31,438 bases of DNA from an uncultured Prevotella sp. (GTDB lineage: Bacteria > Bacteroidota > Bacteroidia > Bacteroidales > Bacteroidaceae): the NCBI GenBank assembly GCA_905196835.1, contig CAJJWN010000035.1:1-31438 (forward strand). Direction: 5' to 3'. The notes beneath the pieces are model-generated. The model was not told where the DNA came from. It searched no databases and saw nothing but the letters and a program-made list of their open reading frames with translations. A program made the position numbers and the translations under genes. Position 1 is the first letter of the stretch, and every line of letters starts with the position of its first letter. Positions 1 through 8,348 of this stretch are shown piece by piece.

Positions 1-151
1 TCTTTTCTGTCAGTTCTTCAAGCGATATTTCTTGTGTATTACTCTCGATGAAGTTGGGATGATTTTTACCTCTTGCTTCACCGTCATTTGTTATAACCTC
101 ACCCTCGAATGGCATGGTTATCGTCTGTACCTGATTGTCTTTTGTTCTCAT
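1..151 (-). CDS. Hypothetical protein, N-terminal part (runs off the window)
   Basis: A reading frame starts at the ATG at 151-149 (MRTKDNQVQTITMPFEG...) and stays open for 50 codons to the window edge. It is hydrophilic and I do not recognise it. It is the last visible member of a minus-strand series of small ORFs (625 to 1), 23 bases after the stop of the previous one, and shares the tight packing of that group. Because only the N-terminus is visible, neither length nor function can be judged. Confidence 0.55.
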   Translation of the reverse strand, partial: MRTKDNQVQTITMPFEGEVITNDGEARGKNHPNFIESNTQEISLEELTEK

Positions 152-174
152 TTTGTTTGTGTTTTGATTGTTGT

Positions 175-312
175 TTACCCGATGTTGAAGAAATAAAGAA
201 CTGGACGTTGGGGCATTTTGATTGTTATTGCCTTATTATCCAGTCGATTTGCAGCTTGTTCATTGATTGAAACTATACTGCATGATGTCTTGTTCTTCTT
301 TGTCTTTTCCAT
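175..312 (-). CDS. Small hypothetical protein, 45 aa
   Basis: ATG at 312-310, stop TAA at 177-175. The product is short, basic and rich in Lys and Asn at the N-terminus (MEKTKKNKTSCSIVS...), ending in a small hydrophobic stretch (PVLYFFNIG). It has no recognised domain. It lies 27 bases after the stop of the 41-residue ORF and 23 bases before the next start, so a shared transcript is likely. As a 45-codon frame it could be fortuitous; the regular spacing with its neighbours is the main argument for it. Confidence 0.4.
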   Translation of the reverse strand: MEKTKKNKTSCSIVSINEQAANRLDNKAITIKMPQRPVLYFFNIG

Positions 313-339
313 GTTCCAAAGATTTTAAACGATGAAAAA

Positions 340-465
340 CTAAGGAGGCTCCCGCGATTCCAATAGTTTCACGATTACCCCCTGTAATTTCTTTATCCCC
401 TTCAAGAGCGTAGCAATGCCCTCAAGGAAATTAATCAGAACGTCGAGGTCTTTTTCCTTAAGCAC
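340..465 (-). CDS. Small hypothetical protein, 41 aa, GTG start overlapping upstream stop
   Basis: The frame opens with GTG at 465-463, inside the last codons of the preceding 55-residue ORF, whose stop is at 460-458, and ends with TAG at 342-340. The product (VLKEKDLDVLINFLEGIATL...) is an amphipathic helix-rich peptide with a hydrophobic core and a Pro-Pro end. The overlapping stop/start arrangement is typical of translational coupling. The family is unknown. A start slightly downstream is not available, since no ATG lies in frame near the beginning. Confidence 0.45.
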   Translation of the reverse strand: MLKEKDLDVLINFLEGIATLLKGIKKLQGVIVKLLESREPP

Positions 466-625
466 TCTCAACGCTGTTTGTTCCGGCTACCGAGTCAGAT
501 ACTGTGGTAGCCTTTTTGTTTTTGCACTTGCCAATGAGATTTCTGCTCAAGTCAATGGCCTCGATTAAAGTCACGGTCACTACTAAAACTTTGTAACCTG
601 TCCTTAAAATGTTCCTGATTTCCAT
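458..625 (-). CDS. Small hypothetical protein, 55 aa, one hydrophobic segment
   Basis: ATG at 625-623, stop TAA at 460-458. The product begins MEIRNILRTG and has a hydrophobic helix at about residues 10-24 (YKVLVVTVTLIEAID), then a Lys-rich stretch and a Ser/Thr-rich tail. It could be a small membrane-associated protein, but the helix is short and contains charges near its end. It heads a row of four short minus-strand frames. The next frame starts within its last codons, which suggests an operon. I do not recognise the family. Confidence 0.5.
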   Translation of the reverse strand: MEIRNILRTGYKVLVVTVTLIEAIDLSRNLIGKCKNKKATTVSDSVAGTNSVESA

Positions 626-718
626 AATTTTCTGTTGTTTAAAATGATTGTTAATAATGTTGTTTTCCTAATACACAATTAAGGCTTTCAGGGGATTACA
701 GACGGAAGAAATCAAAAA

Positions 719-838
719 GTGAAAGGGTGAAAAAGTGAAATAACGGTGAGAAGGTGAGAGGGTGAGAGGGTGAGAGGGTGAGAAGGTGAGAATAAAAGGT
801 AAAAAAGTAAAAGGGTAAAACGGTAAAAATGTAGGTGA
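719..838. repeat. Low-complexity GTGAGAGG / AAAAGTAAAA tandem repeat
   Basis: A purine-rich tract made of 8-base units of the form GTGAGAGG (four near-perfect copies at about 745-790), flanked by degenerate units such as GTGAAAAA and GGTAAAAA. Reading it on the minus strand gives a Ser/Pro/Leu-rich frame of about 74 codons that is almost certainly not a gene. Similar purine-rich tracts occur at 28786-28825 in the chromosomal part, so this is probably a common intergenic repeat of the host group rather than an island-specific feature. Confidence 0.75.
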
Positions 839-1068
839 GGAACGGAAGTGTTTTACAAGGTAATAAAAGTGGTGCTCATGGATATTTGCCAACGTAGTTC
901 CTCTAGTGATACAATGGATAACAATTTTTTACTCTGAGATAATCCCTTTATATAAGAAACTTGGTATTTTCAGTGAGAATTTTTGTTATTTTCAACTGTT
1001 CACTAGCAACACCTCTGGTAGAAAGTATCCACAAGCAGCACAACAAATGATGGAGAAAAAATAAAAAA

Positions 1069-1105
1069 GGTCGAAACACTATGTTCTTCACACAATGTCC
1101 CGACC
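1069..1105 (-). terminator. Hairpin terminator, imperfect palindrome
   Basis: Arms beginning GGTCG and ending CGACC enclose an imperfect 37-base palindrome. On the minus strand it is followed by a T-rich tract (complement of the A run at 1055-1068), fitting an intrinsic terminator for a minus-strand transcript arriving from about 1180-1400. A shorter T run follows on the plus side, so weak bidirectional action is possible. Confidence 0.6.
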
Positions 1106-1181
1106 TTTGCTTTAGGTTCCACGTACTTCCAAAAATCTACACATGAGGTAAAAGCAGGTCATACGCTTCGTCACCAAGGCC

Positions 1182-1391
1182 TTAAACTGACAACTTTTTC
1201 TTGGTTGCCTTTTCCACAGATTCTTCATAGTGGTGTCTCTTGCCTGATTGTTGTTTGGCCCGTAGATTTGTTTTATTTTCTATTCCTACAAGCCGAACGA
1301 TAATCCGAGCCAGCTGTTTTCTTGACTGTCGGATAAGGGTGATATTGTGGTATCGTAATCCCTCATTATTAAGGCTTTGGATGGTGTTCGA
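1182..1391 (-). pseudogene. Open frame without start codon, possible gene remnant
   Basis: Minus-strand frame of about 70 codons ending with TAA at 1184-1182. It reads as a basic, helical polypeptide (…LIRQSRKQLARIIVRLVG… then a Lys-rich end). No ATG, GTG or TTG start precedes the coding-looking part. A hairpin terminator lies about 75 bases after its stop on the same strand. Composition and the downstream terminator suggest the 3' part of a decayed gene. The family is not recognised, and chance cannot be excluded. Confidence 0.3.
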
Positions 1392-1476
1392 TTATAAAGG
1401 CTTTAAAACAGACACTACAAGTATATTTCCCATTTTACAAAAAAAATAAATTGAACGAAAACAAAGTGTCAACAAG

Positions 1477-1677
1477 CTATGCCCGATGAAAAACAATATT
1501 GTTGACATCTTTCAACTTAAAAATCTCATATCTATATGCATATCTTAAACGATTATTAAAACTTCCAATCTTTTCATATAGTCGATAATAGAATAAATTT
1601 CTATAATTTTGTCCCCGATAATCATCGTTGAATATTTTTGCAACTGTTTGATTTTCATCTATAAAGATACAAAATAT
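1477..1677 (-). pseudogene. Open frame without start codon, possible gene remnant
   Basis: A minus-strand frame of about 65 codons, ending with TAG at 1479-1477, reads like normal protein (…NDDYRGQNYRNLFYYRLYEK… rich in Tyr, Asn and Arg). It has no ATG start. Its first codons overlap a good promoter-like sequence (1661-1691), so the frame as it stands is unlikely to be expressed intact. It may be the end of a decayed gene. No family is recognised. Confidence 0.25.
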
Positions 1678-1691
1678 TTACCTATTACCAA
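1661..1691 (-). promoter_or_regulatory. Bacteroidetes-type promoter, minus strand
   Basis: On the minus strand, TTGG (1691-1688), an 18-base spacer, then TATCTTTA (close to the Bacteroidetes -7 box TAnnTTTG). Transcription would start near 1655. No convincing gene follows directly, so it may serve an untranslated RNA, a short peptide starting at 1658, or be left from a lost gene. Confidence 0.4.
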
Positions 1692-1950
1692 CTTTTCATA
1701 TGCTTTTATTATCCCGAACTCGAATATTATTGTTTAATTATTATTTCATTTTCTCACAAAGGATGATTTTATTCAATATTAATAATCAATATGCTTTTCA
1801 TCACGCATAATGCTGTCCTTTAATTGTATTTAAGATCATTAATTATCAATTATTTGCATCTTAAAATAATAAATGATAATTAGGCTTTTATTTAAAATGG
1901 AAAGATAAACATTGGCATAAGTGTGCGATAAAAAGTTTTATAACAATTAT

Positions 1951-1981
1951 TTTTATTTATTGATTATTTTATATAACTTTG
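1951..1981 (+). promoter_or_regulatory. Putative promoter of the 2136-5150 gene pair
   Basis: TAACTTTG at 1974-1981 matches the Bacteroidetes -7 consensus TAnnTTTG. The -33 position holds only a T-rich stretch. It would leave a 5' leader of about 145 bases before the ATG at 2136. The leader is very AT-rich with no obvious hairpin. No other matching box is closer to the gene. Confidence 0.4.
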
Positions 1982-2135
1982 GAGAAATTTTTAAAATGCT
2001 CAAATGAAAAACAATTGTGGACTAAGTTGACATTGTGTATATTAATGTGTCCAACCTGACACCATACGCATTATATAAAATTTAATAAAATATTTAAAAT
2101 TTTAAAAACATCATTTCCTGTAAAAAATTATCTAT

Positions 2136-3866
2136 ATGTTAAGTGATAAAAGACTTTTTGAAATAATGATAAAATACCACCAAACATTTATAGGGTGGCT
2201 TATTAACAAAAAGAAAGTTGAAAAATTAGAGGATAGATTAACAGTGTGTAAAATTGAGACACAAGAGCACGAACAAACCTATATAAAAGAATATAAAGGC
2301 GAGGTTTGTCATACATACAATAATGGTATTCGGAGAATATATTCTAATTGGCGTGGAAAACCTGATTTTACAAAGATAACAAGTTTTTCTGGAAGTAATA
2401 TTGATGATGTTATTAAAAGGGGATTCGAACTTTTCGATATCGGGAATACTTCTGATATATTTTGTCTAACTTCCCAGGTTGAGAATCTTCTTATAAAATG
2501 CTATGATATTGTTGGTGATATAAATTTACCGGAAAAATTTCCAAGATTTAAGGGGGAAGCCGTATCTTATTATATAAAATGGTTAGAACATCGACATAAT
2601 TTTCTCAAAGAGAGAAATTACAGATTCGTGGCAGCACTTCCTCAAATAAAATATATAGGGCATAGCGGTTTTTCTAGTGATCAACCGAAAGTAATAGAAA
2701 ATATCATTAAACATGGAATCTTTGCATATAGACCCATTTACAAGGAAATTGAATGGTCCTTTGACTTAGTTGAAAAATATAAAGATCAAATAGTATGGAA
2801 ACTTCTTATGGATGAATCAAATTTAATATGGGAAGAAGATAAGTTAATACAATATGATAAGTATATACCATACTGTATAGATGGAAAAGAAACATATTGC
2901 GAAATGTTTGAAAGTGAGGAAGTCTTTAACGATTATACAAAACTTGGCTTTTTAAGTAATGAATTTTTAGAAAGCCACAAAGAGAAGTTAAATTGGCTAA
3001 ATGTATTTGAAAAATGTTCATTTAATTGGAATAGCAACGAATTAAAACACTTTTGTAATTATGCTTTAAGTATTGATTTACCTTATTCTGTTCTTTATAA
3101 AGGAGAAAGAGCTGTCTCCCCTATAGATTTGACAATCTTGATTGATAATAAAAACTTTCATTGGACATCAGAAAATCTATACGCTTGGCTATCTATTAGC
3201 GAAAACAGCTGGGAGGCATTAGTTGAAAAGCATCGTCCTAAATTGTTCAAGTTATTTTTAACAATCCCCAATATAAAAAAAATAGCAGAACCTCATGCTA
3301 ATGATATAAAGAATTTTTGGGAAATTATATGTAACGAAAACGATTTTCCATATGATGAATTGACACAAGAATTTACAATTGAAAATATCAAAAGAAATAT
3401 TGAAAATTGGTCTATCCCTTTAGAAAATAAATTCTTGACCGAGCGTAGGACACCTGATACAAATTATAGTTACTATTATGTCGAAACACAATGGGATATA
3501 TTTTTGAAACGAAGAAACATACCGTTAACATATGAACTTGCCAAATTTTTACTCGGAATTAACATTAAATTGGGAGGAACCTATATGATGACTGATGGTG
3601 GATATATAGAGGAAGATCATAGATTCCCAATTTTTAATGGATTAGAAGCCTTTTCAGGCCATCATATGGCCAGCTTACAAGATTGCATAAAATGTTTAGA
3701 AGACAGAAAAATTGCAGATGTGTTATTACATTATGCAAATATCGATTTGATTAAATTAATTACAGATTCATTTTTTAAAGATTATCAAATTAAGGATTAC
3801 ATTAATATCATTAATATGTTAAAGGATTGGTATCACATAAAAAAGTTTTATGGGGATGAAGAATGA
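2136..3866 (+). CDS. Tryptophan-repeat protein upstream of a SIR2 protein, putative defence partner
   Basis: A 576-residue soluble protein without signal peptide or membrane helix, and I know no named family for it. Its middle contains degenerate repeats of about 35-40 residues, in which a short helix ending in a Tyr/His-Lys-Asp/Glu-Lys stretch is followed by a conserved Trp. Copies are visible at about 206-246 (LVEKYKDQIVWKLL), 272-306 (FLESHKEKLNWLNV) and 341-374 (FHWTSENLYAWLS). Similar W-repeats occur in uncharacterised bacterial proteins. The SIR2 gene follows after 33 bases on the same strand, so both are probably co-transcribed. By analogy with other SIR2 systems this protein may be the sensor or regulator of the NAD-consuming partner; that role is inference. 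Codon use is as AT-rich as its neighbour's. Confidence 0.85.
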   Translation: MLSDKRLFEIMIKYHQTFIGWLINKKKVEKLEDRLTVCKIETQEHEQTYIKEYKGEVCHTYNNGIRRIYSNWRGKPDFTKITSFSGSNIDDVIKRGFELFDIGNTSDIFCLTSQVENLLIKCYDIVGDINLPEKFPRFKGEAVSYYIKWLEHRHNFLKERNYRFVAALPQIKYIGHSGFSSDQPKVIENIIKHGIFAYRPIYKEIEWSFDLVEKYKDQIVWKLLMDESNLIWEEDKLIQYDKYIPYCIDGKETYCEMFESEEVFNDYTKLGFLSNEFLESHKEKLNWLNVFEKCSFNWNSNELKHFCNYALSIDLPYSVLYKGERAVSPIDLTILIDNKNFHWTSENLYAWLSISENSWEALVEKHRPKLFKLFLTIPNIKKIAEPHANDIKNFWEIICNENDFPYDELTQEFTIENIKRNIENWSIPLENKFLTERRTPDTNYSYYYVETQWDIFLKRRNIPLTYELAKFLLGINIKLGGTYMMTDGGYIEEDHRFPIFNGLEAFSGHHMASLQDCIKCLEDRKIADVLLHYANIDLIKLITDSFFKDYQIKDYINIINMLKDWYHIKKFYGDEE

Positions 3867-3899
3867 TCATTAGATTTAAATTCCAAGAAATTGTATTTT

Positions 3900-5150
3900 A
3901 TGAAAATAAATGATATAGACTTCGGGGATATGAATAACAAATTAATCCCATTATCGGAAAGAAAATCTATAGCCTTTTTATTGGGAGCAGGATTTTCCGC
4001 GCCTAAGGGCTATCCAATTGGAGAAGCCATAAATAAAAGATTACTAAATTTTAATGATAGCACACTTGATTTCTCTCCTGCTGGCAAATTAGCGAAAATA
4101 GATAATAAAACTCCTAAATTTCAGATTGACAGAGTATTAAACAACCATCAAAAGTATTTTGTCTTTTGCAAAAGACTTATCAAAGAATATACTATAACCC
4201 ATAACAACAAGTTTGACTATGAAAAATTTTATGATTTCATAAAGACAAACGAGGCTATGGATAATCGCTATAAGAAATTATGTGATGATTTATATGAAAA
4301 TAATGAAACTTACGGTAATTATTTATTCAACGTCCCACATATTTATAATCAAATGGTAGCTCATTTGATTAAAGATAAAACGGGCAAGTCTTGGTATGAT
4401 GATGAATCTTTTAAAGTAAATTTTTTTGATGGCTATACTGGATTTCTTATGTACCTTTCAGAGCTGAGTAAAGAGTTCATAGTTAATGTACATACTCTTA
4501 ACCATGACTTATTATTTGAGTCTTTCAACAACACGGGCTTTATCAATGGGGATCTATCTGACGGTTTCGATGAGTTTGGCTCGAAATATTATGGGGAACT
4601 AACAACTCAAAACAGGACATATCATTGTCGTTTGGAAAGGTATAAAGGCAGATATAATACTCCAATACGGCTATATAAACTCCATGGTAGTTTGGATTAT
4701 GTTCCATTTTATCGGCAGAATAAATATGGTGTAATGGTTCCTGAGAATTATGTCAAGATAAGATATGATATAGGTGCAGGAAATATAATAAAAGAACGCA
4801 AATCAAAAATAGGGTATGATATATCACCATTTGAGTACCATGCTGATTTTCTGACAGGTACAACGTCAAAGATACAACGATATAATGAACCTCTACTTTT
4901 TAGAAAATTGTTTAAGACGTTCAGAAAGAATCTCCGAAAAGCAGAAAAACTTATTATTATTGGATATGGTTGTAAAGATGAAGGCATAAACGAAATGATA
5001 AAGGAAAATTTTGACTACAAACATAAGCCTACTTTCTTTATTGATGCATATGCAAAAGAAGGAGGCCAAGTTGAAATGTTCAAAAATGAACTCCATGCGA
5101 AATTGCTTAGAGTTCAAATAGATGAAATCAGCAAGGCACTTTTTGATTAG
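3900..5150 (+). CDS. SIR2-family NAD-binding protein, putative anti-phage effector
   Basis: With the ATG at 3900 the protein has 416 residues. An in-frame TTG nine bases earlier is less likely. Residues 24-37 form the nucleotide-binding start of SIR2-like domains (IAFLLGAGFSAPKG). Later come a TLNHDLLFE segment (compare the TxNYD motif), the LHGS motif with the probable catalytic His (YKLHGSLDY), and a C-terminal IIIGYGCKDEGIN segment matching the GYGxxDxxIN motif of SIR2_2-type proteins. In bacterial defence systems such domains destroy NAD+ after phage sensing and cause abortive infection. This is established for several SIR2 systems and inferred here. It forms a pair with the W-repeat protein 33 bases upstream. 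No HerA, Argonaute or TIR partner is nearby, so it does not match the common named systems that I can recognise. Confidence 0.85.
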   Translation: MKINDIDFGDMNNKLIPLSERKSIAFLLGAGFSAPKGYPIGEAINKRLLNFNDSTLDFSPAGKLAKIDNKTPKFQIDRVLNNHQKYFVFCKRLIKEYTITHNNKFDYEKFYDFIKTNEAMDNRYKKLCDDLYENNETYGNYLFNVPHIYNQMVAHLIKDKTGKSWYDDESFKVNFFDGYTGFLMYLSELSKEFIVNVHTLNHDLLFESFNNTGFINGDLSDGFDEFGSKYYGELTTQNRTYHCRLERYKGRYNTPIRLYKLHGSLDYVPFYRQNKYGVMVPENYVKIRYDIGAGNIIKERKSKIGYDISPFEYHADFLTGTTSKIQRYNEPLLFRKLFKTFRKNLRKAEKLIIIGYGCKDEGINEMIKENFDYKHKPTFFIDAYAKEGGQVEMFKNELHAKLLRVQIDEISKALFD

Positions 5151-5452
5151 TAGTCTCAGTCTCTAATGTATTATAATGCCTGAAAATAAAACAGCAGCAA
5201 AAAACGTTAAAATAGTTATAATTTTCAATTATTCTGCGCGACGGAAGATTAGACAGGAAACAGCCGTTTCTCGTTTCTTTTTATCGCTGTAAATTAAAAT
5301 CCAATCCCACATACGAGAAGCATTTATCTCGCGTTTCGATAACAATATGGCCGAGTACTATTATGTAATCAGACGACGTGGCAAATCAAAGCCCATTAAA
5401 TTTCCGAGGAACATAATTGGACTTAAATGGTAACTATATTGACAAACTATTT
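5151..5452. other. Intergenic region, no convincing gene
   Basis: Between the SIR2 gene and the next feature there is no frame I would call a gene. A plus-strand 29-codon frame at about 5346-5435 (MAEYYYVIRRRGKSKPIKFP...) reads like protein but is isolated and unrecognised. The higher GC here than in the genes around it suggests debris of an earlier insertion. No terminator was identified after the SIR2 gene. Confidence 0.4.
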
Positions 5453-5757
5453 TCATACATCAAGAAATCGTAAATGTTCATGATTATAACACCGTCGTTG
5501 TTTTGATAAATTGGCATAGGTATACCCACGATGACGTGCTTCATAAAAATACTCAAGTTTGGGATAAGTAATCAGTTAAAAGAGCCAAAGTTGCCTGTCA
5601 TCTTTTTCGAATTTAACCGTTAATGCCTTGAGCTTATTGTCGAAAAACGAATAATGAAAATAAACCAAACACCTTCAATATAGCGGCATTTGGCTTTCAT
5701 TTCCAGAAATTTATCCTCTACATTATTTGCTTGCCAGCAGTAACATTGTACTATACC
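5453..5757 (-). pseudogene. Fragmented coding remnant downstream of the membrane protein gene
   Basis: On the minus strand, directly after the TAA of the 756-residue gene, the same frame stays open for about 45 codons (…VEDKFLEMKAKCRYIEGV…). Coding-like sequence then continues in a second frame (…SFFDNKLKALTVKFEKDD…), crosses a stop at 5578-5576 and goes on (…YEARHRGYTYANLSKQRR…) to a stop at 5455-5453. A frame change plus an internal stop indicates a decayed gene. I do not recognise the family; a transposase or a lost third gene of the neighbouring operon are both possible. Confidence 0.35.
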
Positions 5758-5763
5758 TTTCTT

Positions 5764-8034
5764 TTAGACGAAAGGTTTTACCTTATCAACATTATCATAA
5801 ATCCCTTCATCTGTTAAACGATACTTTACTTTTATACTAACTATTGGATATTTTTCTGACTTAAAAAATAACTTTGGATTCCATATTGCGGTAAACAATG
5901 AATTCTGATTTGCTTTATCGCCAAGTTCTGTCTTTATTTGTTCATTAAGCAATTCTGGATGTTCGAATATCTTTTCAAGCGATAACCATAAACCATACAA
6001 TTCGCTCTTATTTACCAAAAACATTTTTTTCTGTTCTTCCTGTGATGGTTTACTGAAATCAAGAAATGGACGATCTTCATATCTCATGATATAAACCATC
6101 TGAGAGAAGAATTCAGTGCTGCAATCTAATGCAAGAATCTTAATATTTTTATAGGAATACTTATGGCATTCATCTTTTCTTAACTCTTTTATTAGCCCAA
6201 TATAGTAATCAAAATAGACTCCAAAGGTAATTATATAATGCTGCTCATTGAGTCTAAGTCTATCAATAGCTTTAAATATATCTTCTGATGACAGACAGTA
6301 ATCAGTTTTATTATGTTCTGAAAAAAAAGAACTTGCAAACATATATTGAAAGTTGTGTAGCATATAGGATGACATACAATCTGCAATGCCGATATGACCA
6401 ACGTCAGGGTTATCCAAAAATGCAGTATTGGGAAATGGCATTGTTACAGAAGAATTAAGACAATAGTACTTATTTGATGTAAACCTTCTTTCCAACAAAT
6501 CACCATAAGGCGTCATTGCACGCAGAATATTATTAGTCAACAGTTCTTCTTCTGAATCAACTTTCTCATCACTTAATGAAAGAGTTTCTCTTAACTTATC
6601 CATTTTTGTAAGAATCTCATTTTGCATGAGAGAAACCAACTCATTCGGCTTCAAAAGTTCCACTTTGTTATAAACTTTGGCTTTATCTTCAATTTCTTTT
6701 TCAAATGATCTAAACTTTACAATGTTGAGTAAATCCTTATCATCCTTGATTCCATCTATCCATCGCTTAAAAACATCTAAATTATCTCTCAAAGCGCCTA
6801 AAGCAGCCAACGTGTTAGGTAGTGCTCCGGTATTCAAGACAGATTCATACCCCAAACTCCAACGGATAACATAAATGCGATAGGCCAATAGTGCGAGAAA
6901 ACAATTGGCGGCACCTATAATTTTTCCTTCTGTAATACCGTGCATATTGGGCATTGGGTATCTTGTTTCATAATAAAATGGATCAACAGAATTATTACGG
7001 TTTATCCTATTGAAGACATCTATTATCTCACTTAAAGTTGATGGTACCAAAGGATAGGAAGGAGGCTCTGATTGTGTAAACGAAAGCATTAGTGCCAGCA
7101 ATCTATATTTTTTCTGTTGAATAAGCATTGAACATAACATAATGTGAAACTCCATAAAATCATCACGTTGTTTCTGATTATTTTCAATCTGTTCTGCCGT
7201 ATACGGTTTATCCACCTCGGCATAATAATACAGATGCATAGATTTCATAAACAGACCAATCTTTTGCGAAGCCATCTTCCAATACTCCATAATCCACTCA
7301 TCCTTATCGTAGAAAATCTGTATTCTAAGATTCCTCCATAAATACCTATAAGTCGTTTCTGAAACGATAGAATCACTAAAAATTAGAGATGTTAAAATAG
7401 AGTTCCCGTTGTTCACCGAGACAGGTTTAAGTTCGCCTCTACTCAGAAATTCATTTATGCGAGACACACCCTCATAAAAATACAGATCGAAAAATAAAAC
7501 ATTACCTTTATTCTCATTATACATCCTTACAACATAATCATATAATACTTCATATACACTTTGTACAAGCTTATTGTCTGCTGATTTCAAAAGTTTCTCA
7601 GATATGTCAATCCATTGAGTGAAATATTTAGATTCTTTCGCTTTGTCTTTCTTATTTACAGCATTTTTATAGTCGTCTATGATTGAATTTTGTAAGTCCG
7701 TAATGTTATAGTAATTAATGATTTTCGAAAAGAGAAATAAAGCCGATGAAACCAATACGATAGCACCTATACATTGTATACACATTATGATCCTAACATA
7801 TGTACAGCCATCCATCAAAAATGGGAATAGCGCTGCCATAATAAGATTAGCAACTAAAGTAACCTTGAACCATTTAAACGAGAATTCGCGCATAAATCGT
7901 TCGGACAATTTTGTAGAACCGAATTTATCGTCTATCTTCTCTATACATCCTATCACCAAAGGATAAGACAGACCAAAAAGAGTCGAAAGGATAGACAATA
8001 CTCCACTATATGTATTGTTTACGAAATCGAACAT
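5764..8034 (-). CDS. Large membrane protein with three N-terminal helices, unknown function
   Basis: 756 residues. The first 110 residues hold three likely membrane helices, at about 10-30 (SGVLSILSTLFGLSYPLVIG), 56-74 and 80-105. The remaining 640 residues are a large hydrophilic, mostly helical region that I expect in the cytoplasm. I see no nuclease, ATPase or kinase motif and do not recognise the family. It starts 5 bases after the stop of the 102-residue gene, so the two form an operon. The pair sits in an AT-rich island next to a SIR2 locus, which makes a defence role conceivable (a membrane effector with a sensing domain), but nothing in the sequence demonstrates it. Directly after the stop, coding-like debris continues in the same frame. 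Confidence 0.85.
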   Translation of the reverse strand: MFDFVNNTYSGVLSILSTLFGLSYPLVIGCIEKIDDKFGSTKLSERFMREFSFKWFKVTLVANLIMAALFPFLMDGCTYVRIIMCIQCIGAIVLVSSALFLFSKIINYYNITDLQNSIIDDYKNAVNKKDKAKESKYFTQWIDISEKLLKSADNKLVQSVYEVLYDYVVRMYNENKGNVLFFDLYFYEGVSRINEFLSRGELKPVSVNNGNSILTSLIFSDSIVSETTYRYLWRNLRIQIFYDKDEWIMEYWKMASQKIGLFMKSMHLYYYAEVDKPYTAEQIENNQKQRDDFMEFHIMLCSMLIQQKKYRLLALMLSFTQSEPPSYPLVPSTLSEIIDVFNRINRNNSVDPFYYETRYPMPNMHGITEGKIIGAANCFLALLAYRIYVIRWSLGYESVLNTGALPNTLAALGALRDNLDVFKRWIDGIKDDKDLLNIVKFRSFEKEIEDKAKVYNKVELLKPNELVSLMQNEILTKMDKLRETLSLSDEKVDSEEELLTNNILRAMTPYGDLLERRFTSNKYYCLNSSVTMPFPNTAFLDNPDVGHIGIADCMSSYMLHNFQYMFASSFFSEHNKTDYCLSSEDIFKAIDRLRLNEQHYIITFGVYFDYYIGLIKELRKDECHKYSYKNIKILALDCSTEFFSQMVYIMRYEDRPFLDFSKPSQEEQKKMFLVNKSELYGLWLSLEKIFEHPELLNEQIKTELGDKANQNSLFTAIWNPKLFFKSEKYPIVSIKVKYRLTDEGIYDNVDKVKPFV

Positions 8035-8039
8035 AGGAA

Positions 8040-8348
8040 TTATTTATTTTTTAATAGTATTTGCTTTTGAAGATTTAGAATCATTTTAGAATTATATTTT
8101 ATTTGCTGAATATCAACCTTTATAGTAGAGTCGGTTGACTTGTGGTCAAAGAATATTGAATCCAACATAACAATTTTCTGAAGTAAAGAATCATGTACTT
8201 TTGACTGCCTAAGCAGCAGGCTATCTCTTGATACTTCTATAGAATCCTTACGTTTTTTATCCCTGTTGTAAGAAATACTATTGAACATTGATAATCCTAT
8301 AATTGTTGAACATAAAACAATCACCGTAATAATGTAATATTTTTTCAT
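8040..8348 (-). CDS. Small single-span membrane protein with coiled coil
   Basis: 102 residues. A hydrophobic helix at about 5-25 (YIITVIVLCSTIIGLSMF) is followed by a charged, heptad-like region (about 35-102, with repeated Ser-Leu-Leu and Ile/Leu spacing) that probably forms a coiled coil, presumably outside the inner membrane because the N-terminus is short and basic (MKK). It is the first gene of a two-gene operon with the large membrane protein that follows 5 bases later, so a direct physical partnership is likely. Upstream on its strand is a gene-free AT-rich stretch. No sequence family is recognised. Confidence 0.75.
   Translation of the reverse strand: MKKYYIITVIVLCSTIIGLSMFNSISYNRDKKRKDSIEVSRDSLLLRQSKVHDSLLQKIVMLDSIFFDHKSTDSTIKVDIQQIKYNSKMILNLQKQILLKNK

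Noticed and set aside
719..838. CRISPR-like array
   Set aside because: The units are contiguous 8-mers without unique spacers, and no cas genes are present. No CRISPR array was seen anywhere in the window.
668..892. 74-codon minus-strand frame (Ser/Pro/Leu-rich)
   Set aside because: It is the translation of the purine-rich tandem repeat at 719-838. Composition is that of a repeat, with no ribosome-binding site or neighbours.
1240..1449. 69-codon plus-strand frame
   Set aside because: It lies opposite a better coding-like frame on the minus strand and has no recognisable signal or domain.
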